Virus record (IMG/VR): IMGVR_UViG_3300005337_000001
Coordinates: 62,001 to 126,000 of that record
Strand: one strand, 5' to 3'
From: a virus
DNA length: 64,000 nucleotides
Shown: positions 8,059 through 18,100 of the stretch, one piece after another
Layout of the letters: each line of letters begins with the position of its first letter
How positions within the stretch are numbered: position 1 is the stretch's first letter
The notes under the pieces: model-generated
Databases searched by the model: none
What the model saw: only the letters and a program-made list of their open reading frames with translations
What the model was told of the DNA's origin: nothing
Made by a program: the position numbers and the translations under genes

Positions 8059-8819
8059 CACATGTGTTTCTTGATTTTGGCTGCGATGGACGTCTTGAGC
8101 CGAGAGATCTTCGGCTGCGAATGTCCCAGCTGCGTAGCGAGTGTCGTCGTATCGGTGATGCGCTTCACCCCGTTGCCGTAAATGTGGTTGAACACCTGCG
8201 CCTCGTCGGGCGTCAGGTAGTCGTGTGGCGTGCGCTGCATGAGTCGGATGACGTCCGCCTCACGTGAAGTACCGAAGGCGCCTGGGTCCGTCTCGAACTT
8301 GCTGGACGGCACGTCGTTGCGCATCGCCTTCATCAAGCTCGTGACCTTGGCCGTAGGCATGTCCAGGCGCTCGCCGAGCTCGGCGTGCGTCGGGGCGCGC
8401 CCGAACTCCTCGGTCAGCTGGTTCTGCGCCTGCTGCAGCGGGCCAATGTTCTTGGCTTGTCCCTCGGGGATGTAGCCAACGTTCTGGTGCTTGGCGTTGA
8501 ATCGCTTGGCCTTTTGGATGCGGTTCTGCACGTGCGTGTTGAAAGCCACGCCGCGCTCGGGGTCGAATGTCTGCGCTGCACCGATAAAATGCTTCGTGAG
8601 CTCGGCCTTGAACGCAGCCGGTGCCACCGCCGGCGCGCGCCACTCCCGCTCCTTGCGGTTGATGAGCGGCTGATAGCGCTGCATCAATGGTTGCAGCAGC
8701 TCCGGCGTACGCCCGCCCTGATCCCAGGCATGCCAAAGCCGGAGGTCGCCTTCTGCCTTGTCGGCGGCAACCTTCGTCTTCAAGCTGAGGAAATCCTCAG
8801 CTGGATTCGTCTTGGGCAC
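8058..8819 (-). CDS. Phage RNA polymerase sigma factor (sigma-70 type)
   Basis: Residues 45-110 match sigma region 2 (HFIGAAQTFDPERGVAFNTH, then QNRIQKAKRF). Residues 120-165 match region 3 (IGPLQQAQNQLTEEFGRAPT, HAELGERLDM). Residues 200-250 match region 4 with a helix-turn-helix near the end (TTTLATQLGHSQPKISRLK). The start is GTG, 5 bases after the preceding stop. It would direct host RNA polymerase to phage promoters, probably late ones. Its target promoter cannot be assigned here. Confidence 0.82.
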   Translation of the reverse strand: MPKTNPAEDFLSLKTKVAADKAEGDLRLWHAWDQGGRTPELLQPLMQRYQPLINRKEREWRAPAVAPAAFKAELTKHFIGAAQTFDPERGVAFNTHVQNRIQKAKRFNAKHQNVGYIPEGQAKNIGPLQQAQNQLTEEFGRAPTHAELGERLDMPTAKVTSLMKAMRNDVPSSKFETDPGAFGTSREADVIRLMQRTPHDYLTPDEAQVFNHIYGNGVKRITDTTTLATQLGHSQPKISRLKTSIAAKIKKHM

Positions 8820-8824
8820 GGCGT

Positions 8825-9301
8825 TCAGAAGCGACCAGTGGCGCGACGCACGCGGTCGGCCAGCGTCGGGGCTGGGGCAGCTGCTTCCTTGGCTTTGCCT
8901 AGAAGCAGAGCGGAGTGAGTAGTGAAGCGCCCGGTCTTGGCGTGGTCGAAGAGCGCGTTCACAGCAGCGCCGTCTTGCCGCTCGGCGGCTGGCATCTTGG
9001 CGAACGCCTTGCCCAGCGCTCCCGTGCGATCCTTCTGGCTCTCGGCGTAGGTGGCATCGTTGTGGTGGTTGAGCTCACCCTTGGTCTCCACGCCCCAGCG
9101 CGAGTCTAGGTTCTGACCATCCTTGCGGTCCGGTGGGTCAGCGTACAAGTCCACTGCCGGTTTCTTCGGCGTGGCCTCGTTGTCATCCGGCTTGATACCA
9201 CCCTCCGCTTCTTTTTGAAGCCAAGCACCAAGCTCGCTCTGGTGAGCGGGACGGTAGTTGGCAGCCAAAATCTCGATGGGCTTATCGTCGGTTAGGGCCA
9301 T
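8825..9301 (-). CDS. Hypothetical protein, 158 aa
   Basis: This hydrophilic protein is rich in Asp, Lys and Ala, with no cysteine and no membrane segment, and is probably largely disordered in the middle (PDDNEATPKKPAVDLYADPP). A GAGGA lies before the ATG at 9301. It is placed just upstream of the sigma factor gene in the same operon. Function unknown. Confidence 0.5.
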   Translation of the reverse strand: MALTDDKPIEILAANYRPAHQSELGAWLQKEAEGGIKPDDNEATPKKPAVDLYADPPDRKDGQNLDSRWGVETKGELNHHNDATYAESQKDRTGALGKAFAKMPAAERQDGAAVNALFDHAKTGRFTTHSALLLGKAKEAAAPAPTLADRVRRATGRF

Positions 9302-9339
9302 TGATTCCTCACTGTGAATGATACACCACCTTTTCGTAG

Positions 9340-9750
9340 TTACCCACCTGCCTTGCGCCTACGCTTATACTGCTCACGTTCGAGCGCATTATCTTCGAGG
9401 TCGTCTTCGATACTTTGTAGTAGCCCACGAAGCCGCGCGTTCTCTGTTTCTTTCTCGGCGTTGAGTGCTTCCAGCTGGGTGCAGCGGCGCTGCGCCTGCT
9501 GGAGCGTCTCCATGGTCCTGTCGAGCTCGGCGCCGATGGCGTCCACTATTTCCTCGGCGAGCTCCCCGAAGATCTTGAAGCCGTCGAGCTTCTTGACCGC
9601 TTCATCCCACATGCGTGGGTCGGTGAACTCGCAGCGCAGCTTGATGATGCCGTGCTGCGTACCAGCGACTGTTTTACCAGCCTTGGTGGCGTCTTCCACC
9701 CGCAGCTGCAGGCCCGGCATTTCCTTCTTTACGTCGGCAGTGGTTCCCAT
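9340..9750 (-). CDS. Coiled-coil protein, 136 aa
   Basis: Residues 1-60 are a small domain; residues 65-130 are a long, highly charged heptad-like helix (DRTMETLQQAQRRCTQLEAL, continuing to LERE) ending in a basic KRRRK. Its start overlaps the previous gene by 22 bases. No family is recognised. Confidence 0.5.
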   Translation of the reverse strand: MGTTADVKKEMPGLQLRVEDATKAGKTVAGTQHGIIKLRCEFTDPRMWDEAVKKLDGFKIFGELAEEIVDAIGAELDRTMETLQQAQRRCTQLEALNAEKETENARLRGLLQSIEDDLEDNALEREQYKRRRKAGG

Positions 9751-10319
9751 GCGCGTCGACCCATTCCTTCATTTTGTGCCAGCAGCTCCTCGGCGAAGCG
9801 CAGCATGTCTTCGATATGAAACTTCGAGACGTGCGCAGCAAGCGCCAATCGCTTGCCGACACGAGTCAAAGTCACCTCGGGATTTTTCAGAGACTGACGC
9901 AAGATGACGCACGCCTCACAGACCAGCTTGAAGAGCTCAGCGTTCTGATGATTTGTATCGTGCTTGATTTGCTCAACACCACGAGGACGTGACGCCAGGT
10001 AGTAGTACTCGGTCACCTCCGCCAGTAAGTCATCGCGCACCTCGTTGGCCTGCTCGAGCACATAGTTCAAGCCCTCGCGTGAGCGCTCCCAGGAAAGCCA
10101 CTTCAAAGTTTGCGGATCTTTCACGAAGCGCCACACCATGAGCTCGATGCTATAGAAAGCGCGTAGGTGCTGAACGCTACGAGAGCTGCCACCGTGAGCA
10201 GCACGCTCTCCCATCTCTTCAAGCGGCTCGAGCCACAGCTCGTTCTGCACCAACGTCAAATCGTAGAGGTTCCGCACGGTGTTGAGATACGCGCGCGTCA
10301 CCGGGCATGTAGTGTCCAT
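9729..10319 (-). CDS. Hypothetical helical protein, 196 aa
   Basis: It starts at the ATG at 10319 behind GGAGGTGATGC, a near-perfect ribosome binding site. The protein is mostly amphipathic helix (YNTVRNLYDLT-type segments, then LRAFYSIELMVWRFVKD). No motif or membrane segment is seen. A variant of the 20-base ATAAGA/TGAAGG motif (with TGGAGG) lies directly upstream at 10326-10345. Function unknown. Confidence 0.55.
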   Translation of the reverse strand: MDTTCPVTRAYLNTVRNLYDLTLVQNELWLEPLEEMGERAAHGGSSRSVQHLRAFYSIELMVWRFVKDPQTLKWLSWERSREGLNYVLEQANEVRDDLLAEVTEYYYLASRPRGVEQIKHDTNHQNAELFKLVCEACVILRQSLKNPEVTLTRVGKRLALAAHVSKFHIEDMLRFAEELLAQNEGMGRRAWEPLPT

Positions 10320-10337
10320 GCATCACCTCCATGGGTC

Positions 10338-11486
10338 TTATCCCGGGGGTAGTGCAGGAGTTGCCAGCGGTGCGACGTGGTCGATCATGCGCTCGAGCCC
10401 GCGCTTCATCCCGTGGTACGCAAGCGAGGCCCCAGGCACGGGGATCGCGTTGCTAGCCAGGGTGCCGATAGGGTCCTGCGCTACGAGCTTGGCGCCGCTG
10501 GTAGCTACGTTCTTGAGCTTGCCTTCCGGCAGCTTGCTCAAGCCCTTGTTCGCCACGTTCATCACGGGCTGCGTCACCTTCTTACCCCACCAGCTCTCGA
10601 CGCCGTGCTGCAAACCTGCAAGCTCTTGCGGAGAGCGCCGCTTCATCAGCAGCCGCGGCGTCTGCGGAATGTCGGTGGCACCTAGGCGCACAAGCCTTTC
10701 CAGAAGCGCCTCCTTGGCAAGGCCAGCGACCTTCATCCCGTGCCCGAGCGACTGCCCAAGCAGACCTGGTACCGCGGCCATCGGGATCTGCGAGGCGTAC
10801 GAACCGTAAGCGCGCAGCAGTTGCGACTTGGCGCGGGCCACCTGTTCTTCGGTAGCCCCGTTGTCGCGCATGTGTTGGATTGCTTTGTAACTGGCAACAA
10901 TCTCAGGGATGTTGCTGATAGCATTCACGAGCATGGGGGCTGCGATCGAGGCCATGCTCAGGGCCTTTCCTCCATGACCGGCGCCAGCGAACATCCCAGC
11001 TGCGACTCCACCGACATTGGCGAGGGATGAAGCGTCGTCGCCATGCCGTTGCAGCAGCCTACCGATGGTGCTCTTGTCGAAGTCGCCGTGCCCTATCTCG
11101 TGCGCCAGCACGCCGGGCACATTGGCCTTCGGGTTCATGATGATGCTCGTTTTGTCGGCGCTTGGTTTGAACCCGAACTCTTTCTCAACGGCCTCGAGCA
11201 CCTCAGGCGGCGCACCTGGCAGCAAAGCCGCGCCGTGCTCCATCTTCGGCGTCTTGTGCACCTTGTACTCGGAGTTATCGACGATACGCTCCGTAAGCAA
11301 GCGGTCGTCTTTGCTGCGTCGACTCTTGCTGATGTGCTTGTCCATCGAGTTGATGGCCATGCTGTTCAACCCCAAGCTTGCACCACCAACGCCGAGGCCG
11401 ACCAGCAGCTTCAGAACCTGCGCCTTGGTGTCCGCGGGCATCTCCGCCAACGTCGCGCGCATGGAGTTTAACGCGCGTGACTCCAT
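10338..11486 (-). CDS. HEIGH metallopeptidase-like protein, 382 aa
   Basis: Residues 125-136 read GVLAHEIGHGDF, the HExxH zinc site of gluzincin-type metallopeptidases; PEIVASYKA with E195 is a possible third ligand (ExxAS/D). Gly/Ala-rich hydrophobic segments occur at 28-45 and 150-190. The rest is basic and helical. It belongs to a run of Gly/Ala-rich virion-type proteins and is coupled to its neighbour by TGATG. It may process virion proteins or act on the host envelope at entry; both are inferences. Confidence 0.65.
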   Translation of the reverse strand: MESRALNSMRATLAEMPADTKAQVLKLLVGLGVGGASLGLNSMAINSMDKHISKSRRSKDDRLLTERIVDNSEYKVHKTPKMEHGAALLPGAPPEVLEAVEKEFGFKPSADKTSIIMNPKANVPGVLAHEIGHGDFDKSTIGRLLQRHGDDASSLANVGGVAAGMFAGAGHGGKALSMASIAAPMLVNAISNIPEIVASYKAIQHMRDNGATEEQVARAKSQLLRAYGSYASQIPMAAVPGLLGQSLGHGMKVAGLAKEALLERLVRLGATDIPQTPRLLMKRRSPQELAGLQHGVESWWGKKVTQPVMNVANKGLSKLPEGKLKNVATSGAKLVAQDPIGTLASNAIPVPGASLAYHGMKRGLERMIDHVAPLATPALPPG

Positions 11487-12529
11487 CAGATCTGGTTCTT
11501 CTGCGCTCCGGGCATCGGCGTGCCGAAGCCCTTGGGTTTCGCCACATCGGCGATGCTAGGCCCAGAAAAGCCAGTGGTCTTCGGTCCTGCCACACGCTGT
11601 GTAGCGTTGAGACTCGCTGCCGGCGACATGGCACCCGTAGCCGCAGTCGATGAAGCTTCCTTGCCGAAGAGCCGCACGAGCGCACGCGCCGCCGACTCCT
11701 TGTTCTGGCCGGTCATGTAACCGGGGGCGTCGAGCGATTCATCGTGCCTTGTAGCCGACGTGCGCCTGAAGGGCGGGATGCCGCTCGTCATCTTGAACGC
11801 GCCGTACGAAAGTGGGCCCGAGTACTGCGACGTCGACATACCAGCACCGACGCCTACGCCAGCTGCTTTCACTGCCAGCGGTGGTCTCGTGAACGCAGGC
11901 AGCTGGCTGTGAGACTTCATCCCCGGTCCGTTCTGCGCCACGTTACCTGCGTAAGCTGAATTGGCGAACGCGTGCTTGATTCTGGCTAGTGCAGGGCCGG
12001 CCAGCATGCCGAGGCCGCCCACTTCAAGAGCAGCGTGCCCACCTTCGCCCATGAGCTGCCGCTTCTCCACGGCGTGCTCTGAGCGATCACCAGCGATACG
12101 AGCTCGAGCCAAGGCCTGCATCTTGTCGATCGAAGGCACAGCCAGGACGCCGAGGCCACCAATCTCATTCAGGTGCTCCAAGTGCGGTGTGGCGCCGGTC
12201 ATGAGGTTCTTCGCTGCGCCGGGCAGCGCCTTCATCGCCGTCGGCGCTTGACGCGCCACGTCCATGAGCCCGGCCTGCTTCACGATGAGCACGAGGGCCG
12301 ACGCGAGCTTGGGGCTATCGAGCCCACCAGGGTTGGCGCGCTGCTCGTCGTTCTTCGGCGTGTCGAACTTCGCCTTCGCAGTCGCCTTGCCTTCAGCCGT
12401 ACCAAAACTTTTGGGCGTGTGCCCCGTAGCGTGAGCCTGCTGTGTGGCAATGGCGAACGCCATGCCCTTCGGCATCGAAGGGTTCTTTGCGAGGATGTGC
12501 TCGGCTCGATTGTGGACCCACTCAGGCAT
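11486..12529 (-). CDS. Gly/Ala-rich virion-type protein with AFAIATQQ motif, 347 aa
   Basis: The start was chosen at the ATG at 12529 behind GGAGAG; it begins MPEWVHNRAEHILAKNPS and continues to MAFAIATQQAHATG. To my knowledge this N-terminal signature recurs in uncharacterised phage proteins encoded near structural genes. The rest alternates Gly/Ala-rich hydrophobic patches with polar linkers. It overlaps the upstream gene by 8 bases. A structural or internal virion role is inferred. Confidence 0.6.
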   Translation of the reverse strand: MPEWVHNRAEHILAKNPSMPKGMAFAIATQQAHATGHTPKSFGTAEGKATAKAKFDTPKNDEQRANPGGLDSPKLASALVLIVKQAGLMDVARQAPTAMKALPGAAKNLMTGATPHLEHLNEIGGLGVLAVPSIDKMQALARARIAGDRSEHAVEKRQLMGEGGHAALEVGGLGMLAGPALARIKHAFANSAYAGNVAQNGPGMKSHSQLPAFTRPPLAVKAAGVGVGAGMSTSQYSGPLSYGAFKMTSGIPPFRRTSATRHDESLDAPGYMTGQNKESAARALVRLFGKEASSTAATGAMSPAASLNATQRVAGPKTTGFSGPSIADVAKPKGFGTPMPGAQKNQI

Positions 12530-13082
12530 TGGGACTCTCCTGCATGAACTTCCGCAGCGTACCCATCTCAGCGTGGCGGTCGCTGTGCGAGCGCAGCAGC
12601 GGCAGCGCGCCGCCGCCAATGGCGCCCTTCGCCGCAGCGGACACCAGGTTCAACGCCTTGGCTTTGGGCGTCGCCCCTTTGAGCGCGGTGCCGTGCTCAA
12701 TGGCGTTGCCGAGAGCACCAGCAGCGGCGCCGCCGAGCGCACCGATCCCGCCGTAGCGAGCGACCTGCCCCACGTTGGGCTTGTTCCGCTCGAGCGTGTC
12801 GAGCCGGTCGAGGCTGCGGCGCGCGGCGTCGGGGGAGACAGCGGCCGATTTCGCGAGCGCCAGAGCCTGGTCGGCCGTGACCGCGTTCAGGCGCAGGAGC
12901 TCGCGCGCGCAGGCGACCTTAACGGCCGGGTCGATTGCAGGCGCGCTGGACTTTTTCTTCTCCCACGGGAACGGCTCGTCGTGCGACGGCCGCTTGAACA
13001 TGAACATGTCGGCCAGCTTGCGCATCGACGTGCTGTACGCGCGCCCCAGCCCCTCCAGCTCATTCGGCTCGAGCAGATCCAT
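12522..13082 (-). CDS. Gly/Ala-rich virion-type protein, 186 aa
   Basis: Residues 17-25 contain SMRKLADMF, a variant of the ELxKxA peptide shared by several proteins here. The middle is helical. Residues 105-130 form a Gly/Ala-rich hydrophobic stretch (YGGIGALGGAAAGALGNAI) that could insert in a membrane. It is coupled to its neighbour by TGATG. Probably a minor virion protein; function unknown. Confidence 0.55.
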   Translation of the reverse strand: MDLLEPNELEGLGRAYSTSMRKLADMFMFKRPSHDEPFPWEKKKSSAPAIDPAVKVACARELLRLNAVTADQALALAKSAAVSPDAARRSLDRLDTLERNKPNVGQVARYGGIGALGGAAAGALGNAIEHGTALKGATPKAKALNLVSAAAKGAIGGGALPLLRSHSDRHAEMGTLRKFMQESPNA

Positions 13083-13855
13083 CAGTGGGCTCCCGCCGCC
13101 ATTGGGGGCGGCATCACGCTGTAGCCGGTGACGGGTTTGGCTACCGCCTTCGGTGCAAAGCCTGCAATGCGCCGTACCCTGTCAGCGACGTTGTGGGTGG
13201 CGTTGCCGACGACGTCGTGCGCCGCGTGCGCGGCGACGTGCCCGGCGCTGTGCAGGGCCTCGCCGACGGCAGGAGCCGCAGCAGAGGCGGCGCCCATGAC
13301 CTTGCCGCCGACGGCGCCGGCGAGCGACAGCGGCGCGTGCACGGCGCTGCCCAGGCCCGCGAGCCCAGCTACCTCGCCGGCCATCCCCATCGGCTTGGCA
13401 GCGCGCTGCAGGCCTTTACCGGCAGACTGCATAGCGCCGCCCAGGCCGCCGCCGACGTTGCCGCCGGCGCCGTGAAGCTCCTTACCCGCGCTGCGCGTCA
13501 GGCCCTCGGAGATACCACCGAGCGCGCCGCCGAGCGGGTTCATGAGGTTGCCGAGTGTGCTCTTGTGCGCGTAATGGTTACCAGCGGACTGCGCCACCTC
13601 ACTGGCGACGCGTGAGCCGATACCCGCCGGCGTGAACTTACCGACGCCAGTGAGCTTCTTGCTGCCGAGCATGGCTCCGCCGGCCATCAGGTCCTGGCCG
13701 AAGCGTTGGAACACGCCGGGCCCGCCCTTGAAGGGATTTGCGGCGCCGCCGGCTCCGAACAGCGCCACCTTCTCGAGCCCCGGCAACACACCGCCGTGCG
13801 CCGCTGCGATTTTCTGGAGCTCGTCGAGAAACGCTTGGTGAATGATCGATTCCAT
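13082..13855 (-). CDS. Gly/Ala-rich protein with N-terminal FLDELQKIAA peptide, 257 aa
   Basis: The ATG at 13855 overlaps the preceding stop (TGATG) and gives an N-terminus MESIIHQAFLDELQKIAA. The next two proteins upstream start with the same peptide. The remaining 230 residues are Gly/Ala/His-rich with several hydrophobic blocks (for example LSLAGAVGGKVMGAASAAAP). Such composition suggests a capsid-internal or membrane-active virion protein. No enzyme motif is seen. Confidence 0.6.
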   Translation of the reverse strand: MESIIHQAFLDELQKIAAAHGGVLPGLEKVALFGAGGAANPFKGGPGVFQRFGQDLMAGGAMLGSKKLTGVGKFTPAGIGSRVASEVAQSAGNHYAHKSTLGNLMNPLGGALGGISEGLTRSAGKELHGAGGNVGGGLGGAMQSAGKGLQRAAKPMGMAGEVAGLAGLGSAVHAPLSLAGAVGGKVMGAASAAAPAVGEALHSAGHVAAHAAHDVVGNATHNVADRVRRIAGFAPKAVAKPVTGYSVMPPPMAAGAH

Positions 13856-14874
13856 CACAGCCTCGTTGTGGCCCCAGTACCAGACGACGCCTGTGCCCCG
13901 TTGGTGGGTAGTGTAGTGGCACTGCCGCGCCCGTCTTCAGTTTTCTCGGAGCCAACGGTACCAGGATTAGTGCCGTCCATCGAAGGTACATCACCGCGCT
14001 TGCCAGGCTCTGGTTGTGCGTCACGGTCCACATACGGAGAAATCAGCGACGCCGTCGCGAGCTTCGTATGCTTGCGCTTCTCCTCGAGTTTGCGTTTGAG
14101 CTCGTCGACGGTGATGGTCGAGATGGGCCCGAGCAGCTTCGGCCCCACCTTGTTGTAGTGGTCGAGGTAGGCCCCACGCGCATCGTCCTTCGAATCGAAG
14201 CCGAGCATGACCTTATCCTCGTCGTGGCCACGCCCGTCGAGGTTGCGCTGGTGCACGACGAAAGCATGCGGCGCGCTCTTGTTCGGGCCGACGTAGGCGT
14301 CGATCTCCTCGCCGTCTTTGCCCTCAGTGTTCTTGATGTAGCCGTACGGGTGCTTGAAAATTGTGCGCCACTTCTTGCCGTCTTTGTCGATGCCCTTACG
14401 CACCGAGCCTCGATCGTTCTCGATGGCGAGCGACAAGCCCTGGTGCACTACATGCCCGTGTAGCTTGTGCTCCGTCTTCAGAGCGCCGTGCTCTTTAGCC
14501 GCACCTTTGTACAGGTCGCCGAAGCCAAGTCGCTTGAGCTCATCGCCACCAATGCTGGTCACACCATTCATCGTGCGCGTGCCGCTCACAGTTCGCAGCG
14601 GCGCCTTCTTCGCAATGCGCGCAGCGCCCTGCAACCCCTGCTTGCCGGTGTTGACCACCCAATCCTTGGTGCCAGGGATAGGCGTCTTCAACAGATCCAT
14701 GAGGCCTGCGTGCTTCTTGAAGAGCGTGCCTTCTTTGTCCTTCTTGAGCAGTGTCGACACGCTTAGTGAACGACGCCCGCTGCGCGCCTTAGAGATGGAG
14801 AGCCTACCCTTGGAGGCTGCAATCTTTTGCAACTCATCCAAGAAACTCTCGAGGAGAGCGAGGTCTGTGGCCAT
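13855..14874 (-). CDS. Protein with inorganic-pyrophosphatase-like (InPase) domain, 339 aa
   Basis: It begins MATDLALLESFLDELQKIAA, with the shared N-terminal peptide. Residues 149-265 match the pyrophosphatase-like domain known from phage polyvalent proteins: IENDRGSVRKG, HPYGYIKNTEGKDGEEIDAY, FVVHQRN, then KVMLGFDSKDDARGAYLDHY. The family I signature D-x-D-x-x-D appears as DGEEID (187-192), with Glu for the middle Asp. A Ser/Thr/Gly-rich tail follows. Activity on pyrophosphate is plausible but unproven. Confidence 0.72.
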   Translation of the reverse strand: MATDLALLESFLDELQKIAASKGRLSISKARSGRRSLSVSTLLKKDKEGTLFKKHAGLMDLLKTPIPGTKDWVVNTGKQGLQGAARIAKKAPLRTVSGTRTMNGVTSIGGDELKRLGFGDLYKGAAKEHGALKTEHKLHGHVVHQGLSLAIENDRGSVRKGIDKDGKKWRTIFKHPYGYIKNTEGKDGEEIDAYVGPNKSAPHAFVVHQRNLDGRGHDEDKVMLGFDSKDDARGAYLDHYNKVGPKLLGPISTITVDELKRKLEEKRKHTKLATASLISPYVDRDAQPEPGKRGDVPSMDGTNPGTVGSEKTEDGRGSATTLPTNGAQASSGTGATTRL

Positions 14875-15155
14875 TACGCAGCTACGGAGCCAAGGCCGGG
14901 TGCCGAGCGAGGCATGGAGAGCGTGGCACGGCTCTCTGCCGGGCCCTTCAAGAAGCCGCGCACGCTGTTGGCTATTTCAGCGGCACGTCCACGGTTGCCA
15001 GCAGCGGCGATGTTGCCGACCTGCTTGATGCCTGGCACCTGCGCAGGGTTCACGCCCTTGCGCGTTGCCAGCGAGGTAAGGAGCTGCCCGATGTCACGCC
15101 CTGCCGCGATCTTCGAGAGCTCATCCTGAAACGCACGGAACATCAGGTCGTCCAT
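14874..15155 (-). CDS. Small protein with N-terminal FQDELSKIAA peptide, 93 aa
   Basis: The start was set at ATG 15155 (MDDLMFRAFQDELSKIAA); a second ATG at 15143 is possible. The N-terminal peptide matches those of the two following genes, so the three probably share a destination. The rest is a basic Gly/Ala-rich tail. TAATG couples it to the next gene. Function unknown. Confidence 0.6.
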   Translation of the reverse strand: MDDLMFRAFQDELSKIAAGRDIGQLLTSLATRKGVNPAQVPGIKQVGNIAAAGNRGRAAEIANSVRGFLKGPAESRATLSMPRSAPGLGSVAA

Positions 15156-15192
15156 GCCACTATTTGTACCATTACGGCACGGCTGAACGGAA

Positions 15193-18100
15193 TCAACCGA
15201 TGATTGCGCGGCCAATTCCTAGGCCTGCGAGGAAGTCCTTCACCGCATCCTGCTTCACCTTGCGGGTGTCACCCTTCTGCGCTGCGGTGGTTCCGCGCTT
15301 CAGCCCAACCACATCTTCGATCTCGGGGGTGACCAGACCGAAGAGGTTGTTGTACTGACCGAACGCGCGTGAGTGAAACCCTTCGATGCCCTGCACGACG
15401 AAGTTACCGTCGGGGCTTAGCTGCAGGTCGCGCGTGCCGAAGATGTCGACCATCGTGGCGATGGGCCGCCAGGTGTAGGCGCGGATGAACTCTTCGACGT
15501 CGAGCCCGGCGAGCTTGATGTGGCTGTACGTAGCCTGCAGAAACGCAGAAGCCTGCTCGATAGAAGCGCCGGCCAAAAGCTGATAGGCGACGGGCGCGTC
15601 CTTGCGCGCGTCGTTCGGATCGTCAGTCTCTGCAGCGGAGTTCAGCGCGTCCTGCGCTTGGTCGTTCGACCTGAAGACGTTGTGCGGGTCGGTGATAGCA
15701 CCGGTTGCGAAGAACAGATCGTAAGCCTCGCCAATCTTGGACGGGTGCCAGATGTCGCCGTACCAGCCTGGCCGGATGTACTCCTCGGCGGGCAGGTCCA
15801 CTACATCTTGCCTGAATCGTGGCACCTCTTCCTCGATGCGGAAGACACGGATGGTGACAAGGTGTGACTGCGCGTAGAAGTTGGTGGTCTTCCCCGTATA
15901 ACTAGGCTTGGTGGCCACACCAGTCTGGCGCGGCTGGTCCGGGGTGATTCCGAGCTCGGCGATGACGTTCTTGTCGAGCAGGCGCGCGTCGACTTCAATA
16001 CCCACCGGCACTCGAGCGCGCACACGCTGTGAAGCAGGGCGCGGCTTTTGTCCCGGTACAGAGTTGCTGAAGAGTAGGAGCGGCTTCGAGCTCGTCGAGT
16101 TCTCGATAGTCTTCGTCTCGCCGGCGGCGCGGTAAAGCTGGGTCACTTCCTGCACGCGCGTGATGCGACCAAGGTTTGGGCCGAGCGACTGCACCCGCGG
16201 CTGGTCAATAGAAGCCACATCGGTAGAGCGTGTCGCGTCGTCATCAAAGCGTTTGCTGACACTGACTTCGTCGATGTCCGTAGCGCCCAAGAACTCCACG
16301 CTCTCGTCAGGCTGGCGTGGGTAGCTGAGTACGACCTCGGTTGAACCGGACTGCTGGTTCACCGAGATCGTGACCTGCGTCGCATTACCGAGGAACGCGG
16401 TGCCTAGCAGCTTGTTGACGTCACGCGTCGGCTGTCCGATCTTCTGCAGCAGCTCGTTGTGCAGCGCCAGGATGTTGGCGTCGACGTACTTGTCGATAAC
16501 CAGCGTGGGGAAGCCGAGCGCTAGATACGGGTTGAACCGACCGCTCACCACCATCTGACGCGAGGCGAAGCGGTACTTGAAGTAGAGAAAGTTGGCCGAG
16601 CGCTGAGCCAAGCCCACCTGCGGGACACGGTCCTTCACCACACCGCCGCGTGCGGCGAAGATGTTGAGCTCGCCCATCTTCTCGAACACCGGCAAGATGC
16701 CCGTGAAAAGCTCGTGTTCGAGCAGGTCGTTGGTGAGTAGTGCCTGCAGGTTAACCTGGCTCTTCTTCAAGCTCTTGGTCTTCGGCGCAAAGTAGAAGCG
16801 GTCGAAGAGCTCATCCTCTCCAAAGAACTCGTCGTTGGTCTTGAGCAGCAAGCGCGTCGGCTCTTCCATGAAAGCGCGACGGTAGTTGAGCCTGTTGTAA
16901 TGCTCGGGGAAAATGACGTTGCAGCGCGGCGGCGCGCTGAACCACACGTCGGGACGCAGGATCTGTTGTACCAGCCGCGCCGGCGTGCGGTTCTTGCGTG
17001 AGTTCGTGACTACGCTGAGGTTCGCCACGCGTCGTAGCTTGTCGATGGCGTCGTCGATTGGGGTGATGCAAGCGGCAATGGACTTGTCGTTGTTAGGACT
17101 CCAGCGCGCCGTCAATGTAGCGGCCGTACCGATGCGCTGCTGCGCCGTGTTCAAGAGCGAGCTCGCCGACGGCACGGCTGGCTTCACCTTGCTCAGCTGC
17201 ATGATCGTGCTCTTCAAAAACGTCTGCTGCTTCTTGAGGCGGGTGATGATTTGATCGCGCAGGTTCTTCTGCACACTGGTGCTGTTGGCGAACAGTGCCA
17301 CATCACCACGGTTGGACGCCACATTCAGCTGCAGCTTGATGTCGGCGAGAGCATCGGCGACGCCTGTGGCGTTACGCACAATGAAGACCGTGTTCGGAGA
17401 CTGGTCGAGGCGCTTGCGCACTTGGCCGCTCACCGTTCCCTCGGTACCAGGAATGTACTTGGGGCACGGCTGGGCGTAGGTTTCGTGGAAGATGATGCCC
17501 TGCAGCGCCGTGATGCTCTGCCGAATCGAGGTCTGCCCGCCCATACCACCGAGCAGGCGGTTCAAGAGCCCGCCGTAGCCTTGCAGCGCGAGCAGCCGCG
17601 ACGCCGTCGGGTCGTCTTCTACCGCCACAATCATCTGGTTGATGTGCAGGCGGAGCTCGGCGAGCGTGAAGAAGATGTTCTGCCCGGCAATCTTCTTGTC
17701 GTAGTAGTAGCTGCCGCCAATCGACTCGAGCAGGTGAATGATGCCGCCGCCCAGGCCCTTCAGGTTGGGGAAGCTGATGCTCGGCGTACGCAGGACATTG
17801 GTGATGACCTCAGCCGAGCTCGACAAGAAGTCGGTGAAGAGGTTCGTCGAACCGCCGCTGAACAGCGCCTTGATGCCAGGGCCGAAGAGCCCAGTGTTGG
17901 TCCACTGGTAGGCGTAGTCCCAGTAGTTCGAAAGGTCAGCACACTGCAGCACCAGCGCGCGCTGGCTCGAGTCCTTGGTCCACTCGAACCCCAAGATCTC
18001 CCCCATGAAGAGAACCTTGTAGCGGGTGAGGTCCTCCTCCATGCTTTGCGTATCCCCGCCACTCTCGGTGTCAGTGGCGTTGCGTGTGTTGAGCACGTTC

